Positions 49,354-62,330 of a stretch of 64,000 bases of DNA are shown here, one piece after another. The DNA is from Rhypophila decipiens. Lineage: Eukaryota; Ascomycota; Sordariomycetes; Sordariales; Naviculisporaceae. Positions within the stretch are counted from its first letter, which is position 1, and each line of letters opens with the position of its first letter. The notes below the pieces were generated by a model, which made no database searches, was not told where the DNA came from, and was given only the letters and a program-made list of their open reading frames with translations. A program made the translations under genes and the position numbers. Where the stretch lies: contig MU858076.1 in assembly GCA_033297075.1 (NCBI GenBank), forward strand, positions 63,720-127,719, in the 5' to 3' direction.

Positions 49354-51696
49354 ATGGAACATTCCGCTGGTTCCTCCGTGTCTACACTCATCAACGGTCG
49401 CCCGCCGCCCTTGACTCGAGATGACATCGATATGCCTCTCAATGACGACCACCTTGCCGACCATATAACCCAGCACGCCACGACAGCTAGCAAACACGCG
49501 GCTCCTCCCACAAACTTGGAAGAGTTCACCGGCATTGAGGTTTTGGAAAAGGACAAAACCCATCACCGGCTGCCTGCGGAGGAGGTGGAACGGTCGCGCT
49601 CGCTCAACTCAGTCACCAACATGTCGTCGTCTCTAATAGGCAAGACGGTCACACCCTTCCTGAAGGAACATATCCCCAGTATATACGCCCCAATCGGAAA
49701 ACTTCAAAACGAAGAGGCCGCCAGGGAAAAAGAGCCCAACACCCGATACTGCTACCGACACAGACCTGACTCCAAATGTCGACGAGCCGCCGACGAGGCC
49801 AAGATGATCATGATACAGAGCGAGTTGGACAAGCTCAGCCAAGCAGTATGTTTATATCACCCATGCCATGTGGCTTGAGCTACTCCTTTTGACGGTCATG
49901 CTAACCCGTTGGTCGACAGGATCAACAAGCCATCACCCATGTCTGGTCTCTGTTTTCCGCCGCGCCTGCTCGGCATCGACAGTTGATGCTTCAAGGTGTT
50001 TTGTCTCAACTCTGCTTCCCCCAACTTTCGTTGGTGTCCCGCGAAGTCTCCGAAGCCCTCAAGATCGACTTCATCACTGCCCTTCCGGTCGAACTGTCCC
50101 AAAAGGTTCTATGTTACCTGGATACCGTCAGCTTGACCAAGGCCGCACAAGTGAGCCGAAGGTGGCGGCAACTGGCTGACGATGACGCTGTATGGGTCCG
50201 TATGTGCGAACAACATGTTAACCGAAAATGTACCAAGTGCGGCTGGGGATTGCCGCTTTTGGAGAGGAAAAAACTGCGAAATTACACCCGGCAACGACAG
50301 CTGGCCAAGAGCAACGCAAACGGAAGGATAGAGGAGTTGGACGACTCATACTCGCGCTCAGAAGACCAGCAACTTGCCAAGCTCAAACGATCTGCGGATG
50401 CTCTTGACGGTGCCTCCGACAGCAAGCGACGATGTGTCAATGGTCTCGTTGGAGTTGCCCCCAAGGAGGTGGAGCCAAAAACGCGAAGTTGGAAAGCCGT
50501 TTACAGGGACCGTTGGCAGGTTGGTTATAACTGGAAATACGGTCGTTGCTCCATCCTGACGCTGAAGGGGCACACCAACGGCGTGACTTGCCTCCAGATG
50601 GACGATAACATAGTTGCATCCGGATCTTACGATGCCACGATCAAGATTTGGAACGTCGAGACGGGTGAAGAGATCCGCACCCTAAGGGGCCACCAAGCTG
50701 GAATTCGTGCCCTCCAGTTTGACGATTCAAAGCTGATTAGTGGAAGTTTGGACAGTAAGTACCCAAAAGCCACTCTCGTCCCCCATGCGTGGTTTCTAAC
50801 ATGTTGTAGATACGGTCAAGATCTGGAACTGGCATACTGGCGAATGCATTTCCACTTTAAGAGGGCATACCGCGGGCGTCATCAGCGTCCACTTCGATGC
50901 CCAGCTGCTTGCCAGCGGCTCGGCAGATAAGAGCGTCAAAATTTTCGACTTCAACTCCAAAGAGACATACTGCCTGAAAGGCCACACCGACTGGGTCAAC
51001 TGCACCAGGCTCGATGTCAACAGTAGGATTGTGATGTCAGCATCAGACGACACCACTGCCAAGATGTGGGACCTCGACACGAAACAAGTCATTCGAACCT
51101 TTGAAGGGCATGTCGGTCATGTCCAGCAGCTCCTACTTCTCCCAGCAGAATACGAGCCGGACGAGGAGTTGACAATGGGAGCGAACGGAATAGTTGACAA
51201 CACCGATGCCCATTCCGTCGCCAGCGGTCGTGGTGGCAGCCCCTCTATCTCATTTGGGCATGTGGACCGAGCTCGAATCTCAAACTCCCCTGGCCCCGAT
51301 GATGATGTTCGTGAACACTATGGCCCTGCCTTCATCGATGATCCTTCGCGACCGCTCCCCCCTCGCTACTTCCTGACAGGAGGACTTGACAGCACCATTC
51401 GTCTGTGGGATAGCGCCACGGGCAAGTGTCTTAAAACCATGTTTGGTCATCTTGAGGGCGTATGGTCGCTTGCCGGCGATACCATTCGGGTAATCAGCGG
51501 CGCCAACGATGGCATGGTGAAGTCCTGGGAGCCACGGGCTGGAGTGTGTGATGCCACATGGACCGGGCATATCGGCCCTGTGACAACGGTTTGTCTCTCG
51601 GACTCTCGCATGGCGAGCGGCGGGGAGGACAGTGAAGTTAGAATTTACTCGTTCAAGGATGTCGGTGGGACAGGGGATGTCAACACTCCGAGCTAA
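49354..51696 (+). CDS. scon-2: F-box/WD40 sulfur controller (SCON-2 / SconB / Met30)
   Basis: Exons 49354-49845, 49920-50754 and 50810-51696 (introns GTATGT...ACAG phase 0 and GTAAGT...GTAG phase 1) give 737 residues. SCON-2 is the substrate-recognition subunit of an SCF ubiquitin ligase that restrains sulfur-assimilation transcription when sulfur is plentiful. After a variable N-terminus comes the conserved YCYRHRPDSKCRR stretch and a dimerisation-type helix region (LMLQGVLSQLCFPQLSLVS). The F-box runs from about 213 to 255 (ALPVELSQKVLCYLDTVSL, then VSRRWRQLADDDAVW). Seven WD40 repeats follow from about residue 377 (for example LKGHTNGVTCLQMDD, LRGHQAGIRALQFDD, CLKGHTDWVNC), with a long acidic/Ser-Gly insert inside the fifth, as in SCON-2 relatives. 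I chose 49354 (context AACATGG). An in-frame ATG at 49147 would add 69 residues. Confidence 0.93.
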
Positions 51697-54095
51697 GTGC
51701 GAGTGCGGACAACCCGCATCCTCGCTCTTCCCCACGTTTTTGCGGGGCATGCTCTTTAACTTCTTTTTTCTTCCTTTTTTTTCTCGCGACCAGAGTCAAA
51801 TATCTGGTATCTGGTTATACGTCTAGTTGGATTATTCGGAGCGCTGGAGTAGACCTGGGGGCTATTATTTGGCGTTTTTAGCCCAATGCCACGTGTGTGG
51901 CGGCTGCGGATATTTATTTTTGTTTCATGGGTCAAGGCATGCTAGGAGCATATATTGTACGAGTGCATCCGGAAAACAGGACATCCAAAAGTACCATAGA
52001 TGGGATTTTTGACGGGGATTTAAGCACAATTTGGGTTTCTTTTCTCTCTTTGACGATATTTAATACCCTTCGCCACGGCATCAATGACATTATTTACGGT
52101 CTCCCTTTATCATATCATGTTGGGACTGCAAGCAATAGCTCTTATCTCATCATCAGGTAGGCAGGAAGTTACGAATACATCAGCCCGGGCAGCCGAAATA
52201 ACTGAATTGACAAATACCACATGTGTCCAATGTCGGTCCAATATTTGCACACTGAGAGTCAGAATATCACAGCTGCGCTGCGGACCGAAGGCATTCCAAA
52301 ACTGAACGCCTTCGCGATTCCGGCCGGATTCGGCAGACTCAGTTCGTCGAACAACCTCGGCAATGAGGACATGGAGGATTCTCAAATGAGGACGCAATCC
52401 CGGATGTATCCGAGCTCTCGGGAGGGTTCTCGGCAGCCGATTTAGACCCCCTGGCGGACCCCTGCTCACCGTGACAACGACCCCCAGAATGCCCCTCAGC
52501 TTCCCCGCAATATCACAAGCTCGGCTTAGGGTCGGTTAAGTAATACGTCACTTGGAGATCACAAGCCATTGGAAAAGTCTTGGGTGAGATCATGGCTTCC
52601 AAGTCCTGAACGCGATCAACAGGAAGGGTCACGAGACAGTATGATAAGACGGGAAGATGTCCAGCTTTTGAAATTGGAATAATAACAAAGGAAAAAAGAA
52701 CGACTCGATGCAAATGGAGTACGTACCGGGAGAATGTGGGAGAAAGCGGATCCGTTAGAATGCAATCTCTCCAACAGACCTCCATTTTGCGGATTGCCAA
52801 ATGGCAATGCCAGGAACAGCCGCAGCTGCACTCTGTACCAGGTGCCACGCCGCCCACACAGACTCCTTCCTGCCGCTCCGTACCTTAGCTCCGTTGCGCC
52901 GAAGGCCCAGATCCATGCGTCGTCCGGTGTAATTTTTTTTTCCTTTCTTCACACAGCTCCCATCTCTCCTCGCCGTCATCAGGCGTCGAACCGTCGTCAC
53001 AGCTCGTCATTTTCACCATGAGCTCAGACTCGCTTCACAGGAAGGCCTGTGGATTACATGTTGACTGACAATTTTGCATTTCAGGCATACATGAGCTGGC
53101 CTCTGTCAGGATGTCAAGTGGCAGCATTGAAGAGCATAAAAAACATACCGAGGCAGTCACATCCTTCGCCTACACAAGCGTTCAGGTGACCTCGTCCGAG
53201 TCGTCAACCGTCTGTTTCTATGCACTCACAGAAAACATCGCTGCCCTTCTCCATAAATTTCCTTTACCTGTATTTTATCCGTGTTCGACCAACCAAAACC
53301 CACCGGCGTTAGGGTACGTCGGTATGGAGACATGGGGATTGCCAGGGATTGCCGTTTAAATGGATAGCTGGAAGCTGGACGAGCAAGGAGCTCACTCCCT
53401 TCCACGCACATGGCCCGTGGTACTACCCTGGTCTGGTTAGACCGTCTTGCATCTCTCTTGGACGTTTCTTTTATCTAGCTTAAGATCTACCGTTCTTGCT
53501 CTCCTTGCTCCCGGTCTCGCTTCTCCTTCTTTTCTACCTATTCTGACCTCCCAAGTCCATCGCCTGTATTTCCTAAGAGTCCCCGCCGCGCGTGATTCGG
53601 TCAACAACCGTTTTTATCGTTGTTGTGTTAGCCCACGTCAACAAACCCCTATTCTCGCCGTTGTCGACGCTCTTAGTGCTTGTCATTGTCTCCTTTTGCG
53701 ACCCATCCGGCCGGTTCTTTGTCCACGTTTCCGGACCGCACTCCCAAGTACGCATTCCTTGCTCCGCTCCCGCATTCCTTCCCCGAAAACGTGTAGTGGA
53801 GACCGGTGTAGAACCCATCTTACAAGGAAACTGACTCGTAATTTGCAGGCCAAAAGCGGAACGGTCTTATTATCCGTTTTTTAAGCTCCCGAGCTTCTCT
53901 TGACTCCTACTCCTTCACCTACTTGCACCACTGGTTCTGTCCAAATACGTCGGGCCGTTGCTAGTCGAAGTCGGGTATCGAAACAAACTTTGGTCAGCCA
54001 GAAACGTGGGTGGAAAGGAAATAAAGCAGTGACGATATTGGAATAATAGGGCCCGACTCACCGGCTCTCTCAGAACACACATTCACACATCCGCC
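51697..54095. other. Intergenic region scon-2 - SFC1
   Basis: About 2.4 kb holding the scon-2 3' flank and the SFC1 promoter. Pyrimidine-rich DNA around 53440-53800 is consistent with a promoter or leader. The frame at 53447-53884 is Ser/Arg/Leu-rich, a product of that composition, and is discounted. No RNA gene or repeat seen. Confidence 0.55.
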
Positions 54096-55321
54096 ATGGC
54101 AACCAAGGTCAGCGGTGATGGCAAAAAGCCAACTTCGGTCGCGACGAACCTGATCGGTGAGCCCCTACCAAAGGATCCTGTACCAAGTCACTGAATGCTC
54201 GATACTGACCTTGTTGGCAATGTAGCCGGTGGAGGTGCTGGAATGATGGAGGCGTTGGTGTGCCATCCTCTCGGTAGGTTCAAGCCAACCGGATCCCCTC
54301 AATGGGTCCTGACTTGGGTTTAGCTATGGTGTGAGGTTACTTACACGTCATTCTTGCTCCTCATTAGATACCATCAAGGTTCGCATGCAGCTCTCCCGGC
54401 GTGGCAGGCAACCGGGCATGGCCAAGCGCGGCTTCATCCGCACCGGTGTCGAGATCGTAAAGAAGGAGACTCCCCTCGGATTATATAAGGGTCTCGGTGC
54501 TGTCTTGACGGGCATTGTGCCCAAGATGGCCATCCGTTTCACATCTTTTGAGTGGTACAAGCAGCTGCTCGCCAACAAGGAGACGCATGTGGTGTCGGGT
54601 CAGGCTCTGTTCTTTGCTGGTCTCGCGGCCGGTGTCACCGAGGCCGTCGCGGTCGTGACGCCCATGGAAGTCATCAAGATTCGTCTGCAGGCGCAATATC
54701 ACAGCATGGCCGATCCCCTCGATATCCCCAAGTACCGCAACGCCGCCCATGCGCTCTACACCGTCGTCAAGGAGGAGGGATTTGGCGCGCTCTATCGTGG
54801 TGTCTCCCTCACTGCCCTGCGCCAGGGCAGCAACCAGGCCGTCAACTTTACTGCCTACACCTACTTCAAGAAATGGCTGAACGAGTACCAGCCTCAGTAT
54901 GAGGGTGTCAACCTGCCCTCGTACCAGACCACCTTGATCGGTCTCGTCTCCGGCGCCATGGGTCCCCTTAGCAATGCGCCCATTGATACGATCAAGACCA
55001 GGCTGCAGAAGACACCTGCTGAGCCGGGCACCAGTGCGCTGCAGAGAATTGCCAGAATCGCTGGTGATATGTTCAAGTATGTCCCGCTGCATCCGCCCGC
55101 CGCCTTGAGACGGCGGATCGCATACACGATCGCTAACCCGTAATCTACCTTTTTAACCCAATAGACAAGAAGGATTCCATGCTTTCTACAAAGGCATCAC
55201 CCCTAGGATAATGCGCGTCGCCCCCGGACAGGCCGTTACATTTACCGTCTACGAATACCTCAAGGAGAAGCTGGAGAAGAGCGGGCCTTCCGTCTTGACT
55301 GGATCGAGGTACGAAGAATAA
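54096..55321 (+). CDS. SFC1: Mitochondrial succinate/fumarate carrier (SFC1/AcuL)
   Basis: Exons 54096-54156, 54226-54273, 54368-55076 and 55165-55321 give 324 residues (yeast Sfc1 is 322). It belongs to the mitochondrial carrier family: three repeats, each with a P-x-(D/E)-x-x-(K/R) signature, PLDTIKVRMQ, PMEVIKIRLQ and PIDTIKTRLQ, and six membrane helices. GGGAGMMEALVCHPL at the start and LRQGSNQAVNFTAYTYFK are characteristic of the succinate/fumarate exchanger. In yeast and Aspergillus it imports cytosolic succinate from the glyoxylate cycle in exchange for fumarate, and is required for growth on acetate. Introns begin GTGAGC, GTAGGT and GTATGT, joining in phases 1, 1 and 2. The first two coding exons are short (61 and 48 bases), so the N-terminus is easily mis-annotated. 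The ATG context CCGCCATGG is strong. Confidence 0.95.
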
Positions 55322-57649
55322 ATTTTACTAAAAGATGAACATCCCCAGCCCAAGGACCAAGGAGACCGGACCGATCCACCTACACGTTCTTCCATCCAAG
55401 GAGCTCTAATCCCAATCCGCACCTACCATTCATTCCCTCATCTGGACCTATCTCCTCCTCCCCTTCACCAATTGGTGAGACCCCGACTGGATAGCCCTGG
55501 CCTTTCCCAAAACCCTCCAGAGACCCTTTGGACAATTACCTGGACCAGAAAACTTTGGCCCCTCGCCCAGATTTTACCCTCCCCTCAAATTCTCGGCGGT
55601 CGTCATGATACTCCGGGATCGTCATCCCCCTCATGGCCCCATCACCAAACCCATCCTTCTCCAACATACCAAGACATCACATGACGTCATTCCTTAACCG
55701 TTTTGCTCATTGCTGATTTTTTTTGCTTGTTTGCGTTGGGAAAATAGTTCGGAAAGCCAAGATAAAGCGGAGAGGTCGGCCAACGGCGAGCGATTGGAGG
55801 TCAAGTAAACATTTCGCCATATCGTCGACATCATTTTAATCGGGCGGCGGGGCGGTTTTTGGATAAAACAACACAACAAATTTCCTTTTTGAAACATCGT
55901 TGGCCAACTTGCGGAAGTCGACAAGGATTTGATACCATTTCTTTCATCACACATATTTGCATGTACTGTATGTACTCGATACTAGGTATAGAGTGGAGGG
56001 TACATAAACACATATGCATTGTAGCTAGCTAGCAGCATTTGGGATATAGAGAAAAGTCACATATCTGTCCATATGTCTCTTTTGTGAGGGCTTTCAGAAT
56101 AATATTGGTTGGTGATTGAGTTGCAGTGGAACTACGTATCGTAGCGGTTGTAAGCCCATTCAAAAGAAGGAATTGACCAATTGGGTCATCGGGAATGATG
56201 GGCAAACCTGTACTTGGGTTATATATGCATGTTTCCGTTGACATCTATGGTAAGGTGCGGCGCGCCGGTTGCTCGCCGCTCGCCACTCACCGCTCCCGCC
56301 CGCTCGTGATGTTTACGTGCATTCAATGAATGCAGCATGATGTACTGTACCTGAAGCGCTACCTAAGTATGTACGTAGTGTGACATGTCACTTTGCCGAT
56401 GTCAGTTATACAAAGTCACGAGAGCTGCAGATGGTATCTGTATGTGTACGGTGCACTTTCCTTTACAATCGCAACAAGCACCGACCTTCGTAATAGTAAA
56501 GGCAACTTATCAGGTATACCTCCAGTACTTATTCCAGAAACACATCATCCTCAATCTTCTCGAATCCTGCTTGCTTGCTTGTTTGTCTCTTGTTGTCTCA
56601 AAACGACTGACTAGAACTAACTGACAGGGCGACGGAGAGAAAGCAGCGTCGCAGACAAGACAGACAGCCACACGCAACACACTAACAATAAGAAGGAGAA
56701 CAGGCAGGCATGAACCCTGATGAGAACAAAGCGACAGTACCTCAGACAACCAGCAGCCAAAAAGACCCCTGTTTTTCTCTTGTGTGACCTGCCACAACGC
56801 TCAAGAACCAGTCAAGTTCGCTGTCAAGAGAAACCAAAGTATCCATCACCAAGGTATGACGAGACATGTTCATATGAAGTGAGGGGCTTATTTGTTTACT
56901 TTGTCGACTTTGCCGCTTTGCTTCCCCCTGTTCTCTCTTCCAATTGTACATACACATCACACTTCGCCCCGCTAGAGATATGGCTGGCCGTGATGAAATA
57001 TGGACAAGTAACTGGAGCAGCCAGCTTTGGGACAAGACACGAGTACTGTGGCCGGCTATAGCATAAAGGTCAATAGATGAAAGGAGCAGTTCGGGCTCAG
57101 CGTCAGGGGAATAAAAGTCAGTCGATGACAACAACACGTCACAAGAGCAGGGAAAAGAAGAACAGGTACGTATGTATCGTTTAGAAGTATCCAATAAAGT
57201 ATGTATAATAAAAGAAAACAAGAACCATCTGCACCAAAACGGGCGAGGTTCAAGAGAAAGGGTTTTCCAGCTTTTGAACGGCATGAAAAAACGAACCATG
57301 CGTTTCTCCCAAGCCAAAGCGGTTTAAATCCGAGGTGAATGTTCCATGACTTGCTTTCTGGAATCCATCCCCTCTCTCCGATGCTGAAAGTTGACGGCTA
57401 CGAGACGCTAATCGCGTTCTCGGCTCGTATAACCGCCCCTCCATTTGTTGGGTCATGCATCTCTCTCGCTCAAGCAGACGAAACCCCTCGTATCAATACT
57501 CAATATCCCCCCACTCCTACCACCGGGTATCTTGGGATCCAAAATCCCTCCTCCTGTTCGATCCTCGTAATTAAACCAAAAAATGAAAGGAGAAGTGAAA
57601 GAGAAATAACAGCAATCCAAGTCGTTCGCAAGTTTGTGTATGCGCCGGA
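55322..57649. other. Intergenic region between convergent genes
   Basis: The 3' flanks of SFC1 (+) and the acyltransferase (-). The frames 56742-57317 (minus) and 57339-57794 (plus, overlapping the acyltransferase end) show no domain. The centre (about 55930-56420) carries TACGTA/GTAC-rich short palindromic sequence. No gene supported. Confidence 0.5.
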
Positions 57650-59217
57650 TTATGGCGGAGATTGCTTGTCGCCCTCTGAGAATTTTAATGGGGCGGCACT
57701 GCCGTTTCTGGCGTGGCCATTGGCATATCCCTTCTCGGCAAAGCTCGACTTCTCCTCGCTATCGTCCTCAAACACCCTCTTTTCTAACCATTGAGTAGCC
57801 CTCGCGCAGGCCGTGTCTACCCATTTCATCCAAGCCCAGGCAGCAGTGTACGTAACGGCAGTGAATACGATGATGGCAACAATTTTGTGGGTACCAGACT
57901 TGGGATGCAGGTATTCCTGCTCCTTAGGTGATCCGTCCTCGTTGCGCCCAGGGGGTGCCCAAGGTTGACCACTGATGCCATAGACGATCCACATGCCGAC
58001 AGTGCGAAGGATGGTGCCGTGCGTGAGGTAGACGGCAAAGGAATGGTGTCCCAACCAGGTGAGAAGTCGGTGCGAGAGAAGATTTTGAAGCGAGTGGGAC
58101 AGGAAGACCGAGATAGCGACGGACTGGATGAAGAAGCTGGTGCATCGGCGGCCTGGATGAGCGCCCTTGGGAACAATGAAGCTGCCGCGACTGCCTTCGT
58201 CGTCCTTAGCGACAAGCCAGTGCAGCAGATCAAGTGACCACTTGGCGTAGTTCTCCTTCTCATGAGGGTACGATCCGATGTAACCACCAAAGATGAGCAA
58301 GATGGGGGCAACGATGAAGGTCAGGATCCTTTGGTGAGCCTGGATCCAGTTTTGGGTCGGGCGATGCTGCGATAGTTCGGCGAGAAGGGTACCGAGAGCA
58401 AGGTTGGAACCGAACGTTTCTGGCATTGGGTGTCAGCCATTCATTCTGACGATATGTTCCGGGCAGGGGGGATTTCATTACCTGTCAAGTGTCCAACATT
58501 GAGCCACCAGTAGGCGCACAGAAGCACGTGAACCAGGATTCTGTACTTGAAGCGCATCCCAATGGTGGCAGCAAGAACAATGTAGACCTGGAACGCACCG
58601 ATCAACAGCGGTCGCATAGCCCATTGATGCCTGTCGTAAACGTTCTCGGTGCTTGTCCATGTTGCGAGCAGCGCCCTAAACAGTCGCCGGACATTTTGCG
58701 GAAAGGCTTTGGTATCAGGGGCGTCAAATCGTACCCAGAAGCTGTCGCAACGGTTGGCGGTGGTGTAGGCGCCGAAGCAAGACAGTACGAAGCTGAAGAA
58801 GGTGGCTATCACGGCGGGGAACATCAGACGAGGAGGGCGGCGGAAGGCGCTTCTTGCGATCGACATGAGAGAGGCGTGGGTATTATTTTGTTGGTAGGCG
58901 AGCTTCAGGGGCTTGTAGGCGCAAACGAAGCCCGTAAGGAAGGCGAAGATGGGAACACCGATACGGCCCTGGAAGGGGATTCGCAGGTATGGGAGCTGTA
59001 ATAATCTCGGCGGCGCATCTTTCTCATCGGCTGGCCAGAATAATGGGAAGTCCAAGGCTCGGGCAAGATGGGTTGCGATAACGAGGGCGGATGTGATGCC
59101 TCGGAGGCCCTGTTTGACACATGGGGTTAGCGAGGCTGGGGACAATAGGGGCCCGAAGATATACGGACGAACCTCGACCCATTTGATATTACGCTTGCTC
59201 TGCTGTTGAGCAGCCAT
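57650..59217 (-). CDS. Acyltransferase-3 family membrane protein
   Basis: Minus-strand exons 59217-59173, 59109-58482 and 58419-57650 give about 480 residues. The first intron (59172-59110, GTTCGT...CTAACCCC...ACAG) is 63 bases and has no in-frame stop, so it can be read through by mistake. Removing it joins WVE directly to GLRGITSALV, as in family members. Acyltransferase-3 proteins are multi-pass membrane enzymes that transfer acetyl or other acyl groups to sugars, lipids or small molecules. Visible features are GLRGITSALVIATHLARAL, IPFQGRIGVPIFAFLTGFV, several further hydrophobic helices (YIVLAATIGMRF, ILTFIVAPILLIFGGYIG, VAISVFLSHSLQNLLSHRL) and HHSFAVYLTHGTILRTVG near the end. The C-terminus is a charged cytosolic tail. 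The acceptor substrate cannot be told from sequence. The second intron starts GTAATG and ends CCAG. Confidence 0.88.
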
Positions 59218-62200
59218 GGTGGCGTTCTCGACGTCGTGTCGCGTGAGTAGATTCGTGTCAGATTAATATAAAGCCGCTCGAGGTGAATGGAAGCTCGATT
59301 GGTTCGAAGCGAATTAAGTAGCGAGTGTCAGCAGAAGAGCGAAACAGGACAAAACAAAACAAAATATGCGATGAATGAGTGTGCGAATATGAAGTCTAAG
59401 TTGAAACTGGGAGACAACCGTCGTTGACTACCGCCGACCGAGCATCGAGGTCGAGGTCGGGTCGAAGATTTCGGGGTGCAATTCCGGAATCTCGGTAACG
59501 TAAAACTGGTCGATTGCACGACTGCCGAAGCTAGCGATGCTTGACAGGCTGCCGAAGTGGCACACGGTGGTACAGGAGGCTGCCACTGAAGTACAACGGG
59601 CAAGAGGGAAAGAAGAAGAGGAATGATGACCGTGAGGGTCCGTATGAGTTCGGTATGTCGTGCCTGTGGATGATGGATTGCGGAGGGGACACGACAGACT
59701 TTATTTTGTTGCCAAAATGGCGACTAAAAATCGAGACTCAGGGGCTCGTCCAATGTTGGTTAGCCTCCATCAGCCTAGAATGACTTGGCGGACGACCTCG
59801 CTGTGGATGCGGAGGCGAGCGTGTTTTTGGAACAAGATGCGCGCATCTGATCTGGGGGAACCATCCCCTGAAGGCGAAAAAGGGCCAACTTTTGGAAGCA
59901 TTTTTGGTAAACGAAGAATGCCAAGACAGAGCCCCTGGATGCTGGCGTCTCTGTTAATCATCGTTCCCTTCAGGTCGTGAGACAGGACGGATGCCAAGAC
60001 CGCCGAGCCTCAATATGACTGGCCGGTGCGAGAGGGGACGGGGATTCTGCAAATGAGGATCCCAGTGGAAGTTTATGAAGAAGAATGTGGATCTGTGGCA
60101 GGACTCTTCGACACTCTTTGGTGGTGTTGTGCCCTGCCAGGCAGCTGTCGGTCGCTATTTTCGGGCCTGGCTGTGGCAGGAACGGCGGACTGGCACACTG
60201 GAAGCCCGGCAGAACAGCGGACGGATAAAACGGCAACTTCCTCGCACGAATGATTCAGCATTGAGTCTTGCCTTGAAGGTTATGTGTTATGTTTATGCGA
60301 CAAGTGAACACGACAAGCAAAATCTGCTCGTATTCTTTGATCACTTGACTGACAATCCATTGTCTTCTTGATATCCGTTTCGCTGGCTATTTGTTCCGAC
60401 CCTCCCGTTCCTTCAGGTCGGAGTAGTGTACAGTACGGACCTGCGGGATGGAGGTCTTGTCGATCGCGCTAACAATCCTCATTGTTCTTGTTGGATTCGT
60501 GACACAAACTTGGCGCTGCATCCTAACCCTAACGGTTTTCTGTCGATACTATCGATATTACCGGCCTGTGTTTCAAGTGCCGGGCTGTCTGTGGTCTCGA
60601 ACAGAAGTGAGCCTGGAATGCGATTTTCAGGACCGATTAGCGACCAATCTAACAGCAAGAACGCCACACGCTTTCTCATCGATGGCTGCTCGAAAGGTCA
60701 ACAGTGAAATTGTTCACCAACGACCCCGGGAGGCCAAGATAACCAGCAAGAACACATGGGAGAGCCGGGCTGGATGATTCGCCGCATTGTCTTAGACAGA
60801 ACGGCCCGGGTCCTGCAACAATCTCGGCACCAGGCGAGAAACAGACCCATCAATACGACCTATATACCGGACAGTTGACTAATGACGATCCTGTTTGCTC
60901 CGGACCGGACCTGTTTGCTCGCACCACAAACAGATATCTTGCGGAGGTGGGGCACGTCCGACTTCTTTTTGGAATCATGCTGGATATGCCTCTCTTAAGG
61001 GAGACTCCCTGAACTTGAAAGCCCGCGGCCACGAATCCGGCGTTCACAATCAGCCGCAGAGTTCACAAGCAACGATGTTGAACATCCAAGAATGGCCACG
61101 TCGCATGTCTTGCGTGTTCACCGGGCTGAAACTCGGAGTGGGAATTCGCCCTCTTGTTTGGTCCGCGATGACGTATATAATTAATATGGCAACGGTCTGG
61201 TATGAACTTGTCATGCGGCCCAGACGTTTCAACCTTTTCCCGCTATCTCCGATGGATAAGATAAGTTGAAGATACATTAACTTCAGGAAAACTCAGGTAG
61301 CAGCACGCTTGATCTTCTCAGTGGGCCGACCGATTTATGTGTTCTCTCTGACGTCTCCTTCACCGATTCAACTTCAAACCAAAAAGGGGCCGCGCCCAAC
61401 AAGATGTTCGTTCCTGGCACGTCGATTACAGTGCTGACACGCTCAACCACAAGGCCAATCAACACACCGAATGGCTGACGAATGCATGGCAGATCTTTGT
61501 CAGACGATGCACGAGACTCGAGATGAACATGGGAAGGACGTATGCTAATGCGCTCGGCTATTTATTCACTTCACCATCATTTCCACTATGCACGCGCTGC
61601 CTACCGTGACTTCTTATCTTTGCTGTATCTCATCAGGATCATGCCGTCGGTAGCGAATACTCTCTCTCACACATCAGCAGGATTATCAGGATATTGAAGG
61701 CCCATACTAGACCGATAAATCTAGATTGCGGTTTAATGGAAACCTGCGGGAGGATTCGAGTCTCCAGTCATAATGGAACACAATCCTCTGCAACTACCGG
61801 CATACCGGCATTGGCCGCATGGAAACGTTTCCTCAAACGTTAAATTACAGCTGGTACGGCCCCGTACGGATAGGTATCATCGATACGTGGGCAGTACCAT
61901 GACCTTACAGTCAGTTTGTACCCCTGAATGAGTAACCCTGATTTAACAACCAATGACAGTCCACAACGACATTCACGTTTCTTGGAAGAGGTGATTACTG
62001 CACAGTAGGATACAGGTACACAACCACCACGTGGTGCTGATACTTGCTAGGGGCATTGTCATTGTTGGGAGCCTACAAGCCAAAGAAACAAGCACATGCC
62101 CTGCTTGTCTTGATTTTTGCCCTTTAAAGATGATCACCAATACCTATTCTATAAGGATTTCACGCCTTGAAGCGAACTGTCCAACGCACCGTGGAATGAT

Positions 62201-62330
62201 GTGATGGACAACGAACAACTCCCCCAGCCCCTTGAACCCATGACAAAAAACACCAGCTTTAAGCCCATGCTCCCTAACGCTTCTAAAGCCCAGCTATCGT
62301 CTCTTGCCGAGATGGTGACAGCTGACGATA
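59218..62330. other. Intergenic region acyltransferase - CxxC-rich gene
   Basis: About 3.1 kb with no supportable gene. A frame at 60448-60777 (plus) begins with a hydrophobic helix (LSIALTILIVLVGFV) but then degenerates into Arg/Thr-rich sequence; it is probably chance. A GGATTCGAGTCTCC string near 61752 resembles a tRNA B box but has no proper stem or A box. The core CACCGTGGAATG of the dispersed repeat occurs at 62188-62199. Confidence 0.5.

Noticed and set aside
56742..57317. 191-codon minus-strand frame near the acyltransferase
   Set aside because: Lies in the 3' flank, Ser/Cys/Trp-rich without a domain; treated as chance.
61740..61770. tRNA-like B-box string (GGATTCGAGTCTCC)
   Set aside because: The T-stem does not pair correctly at the loop boundary, and there is no A box or anticodon arm at the right spacing.
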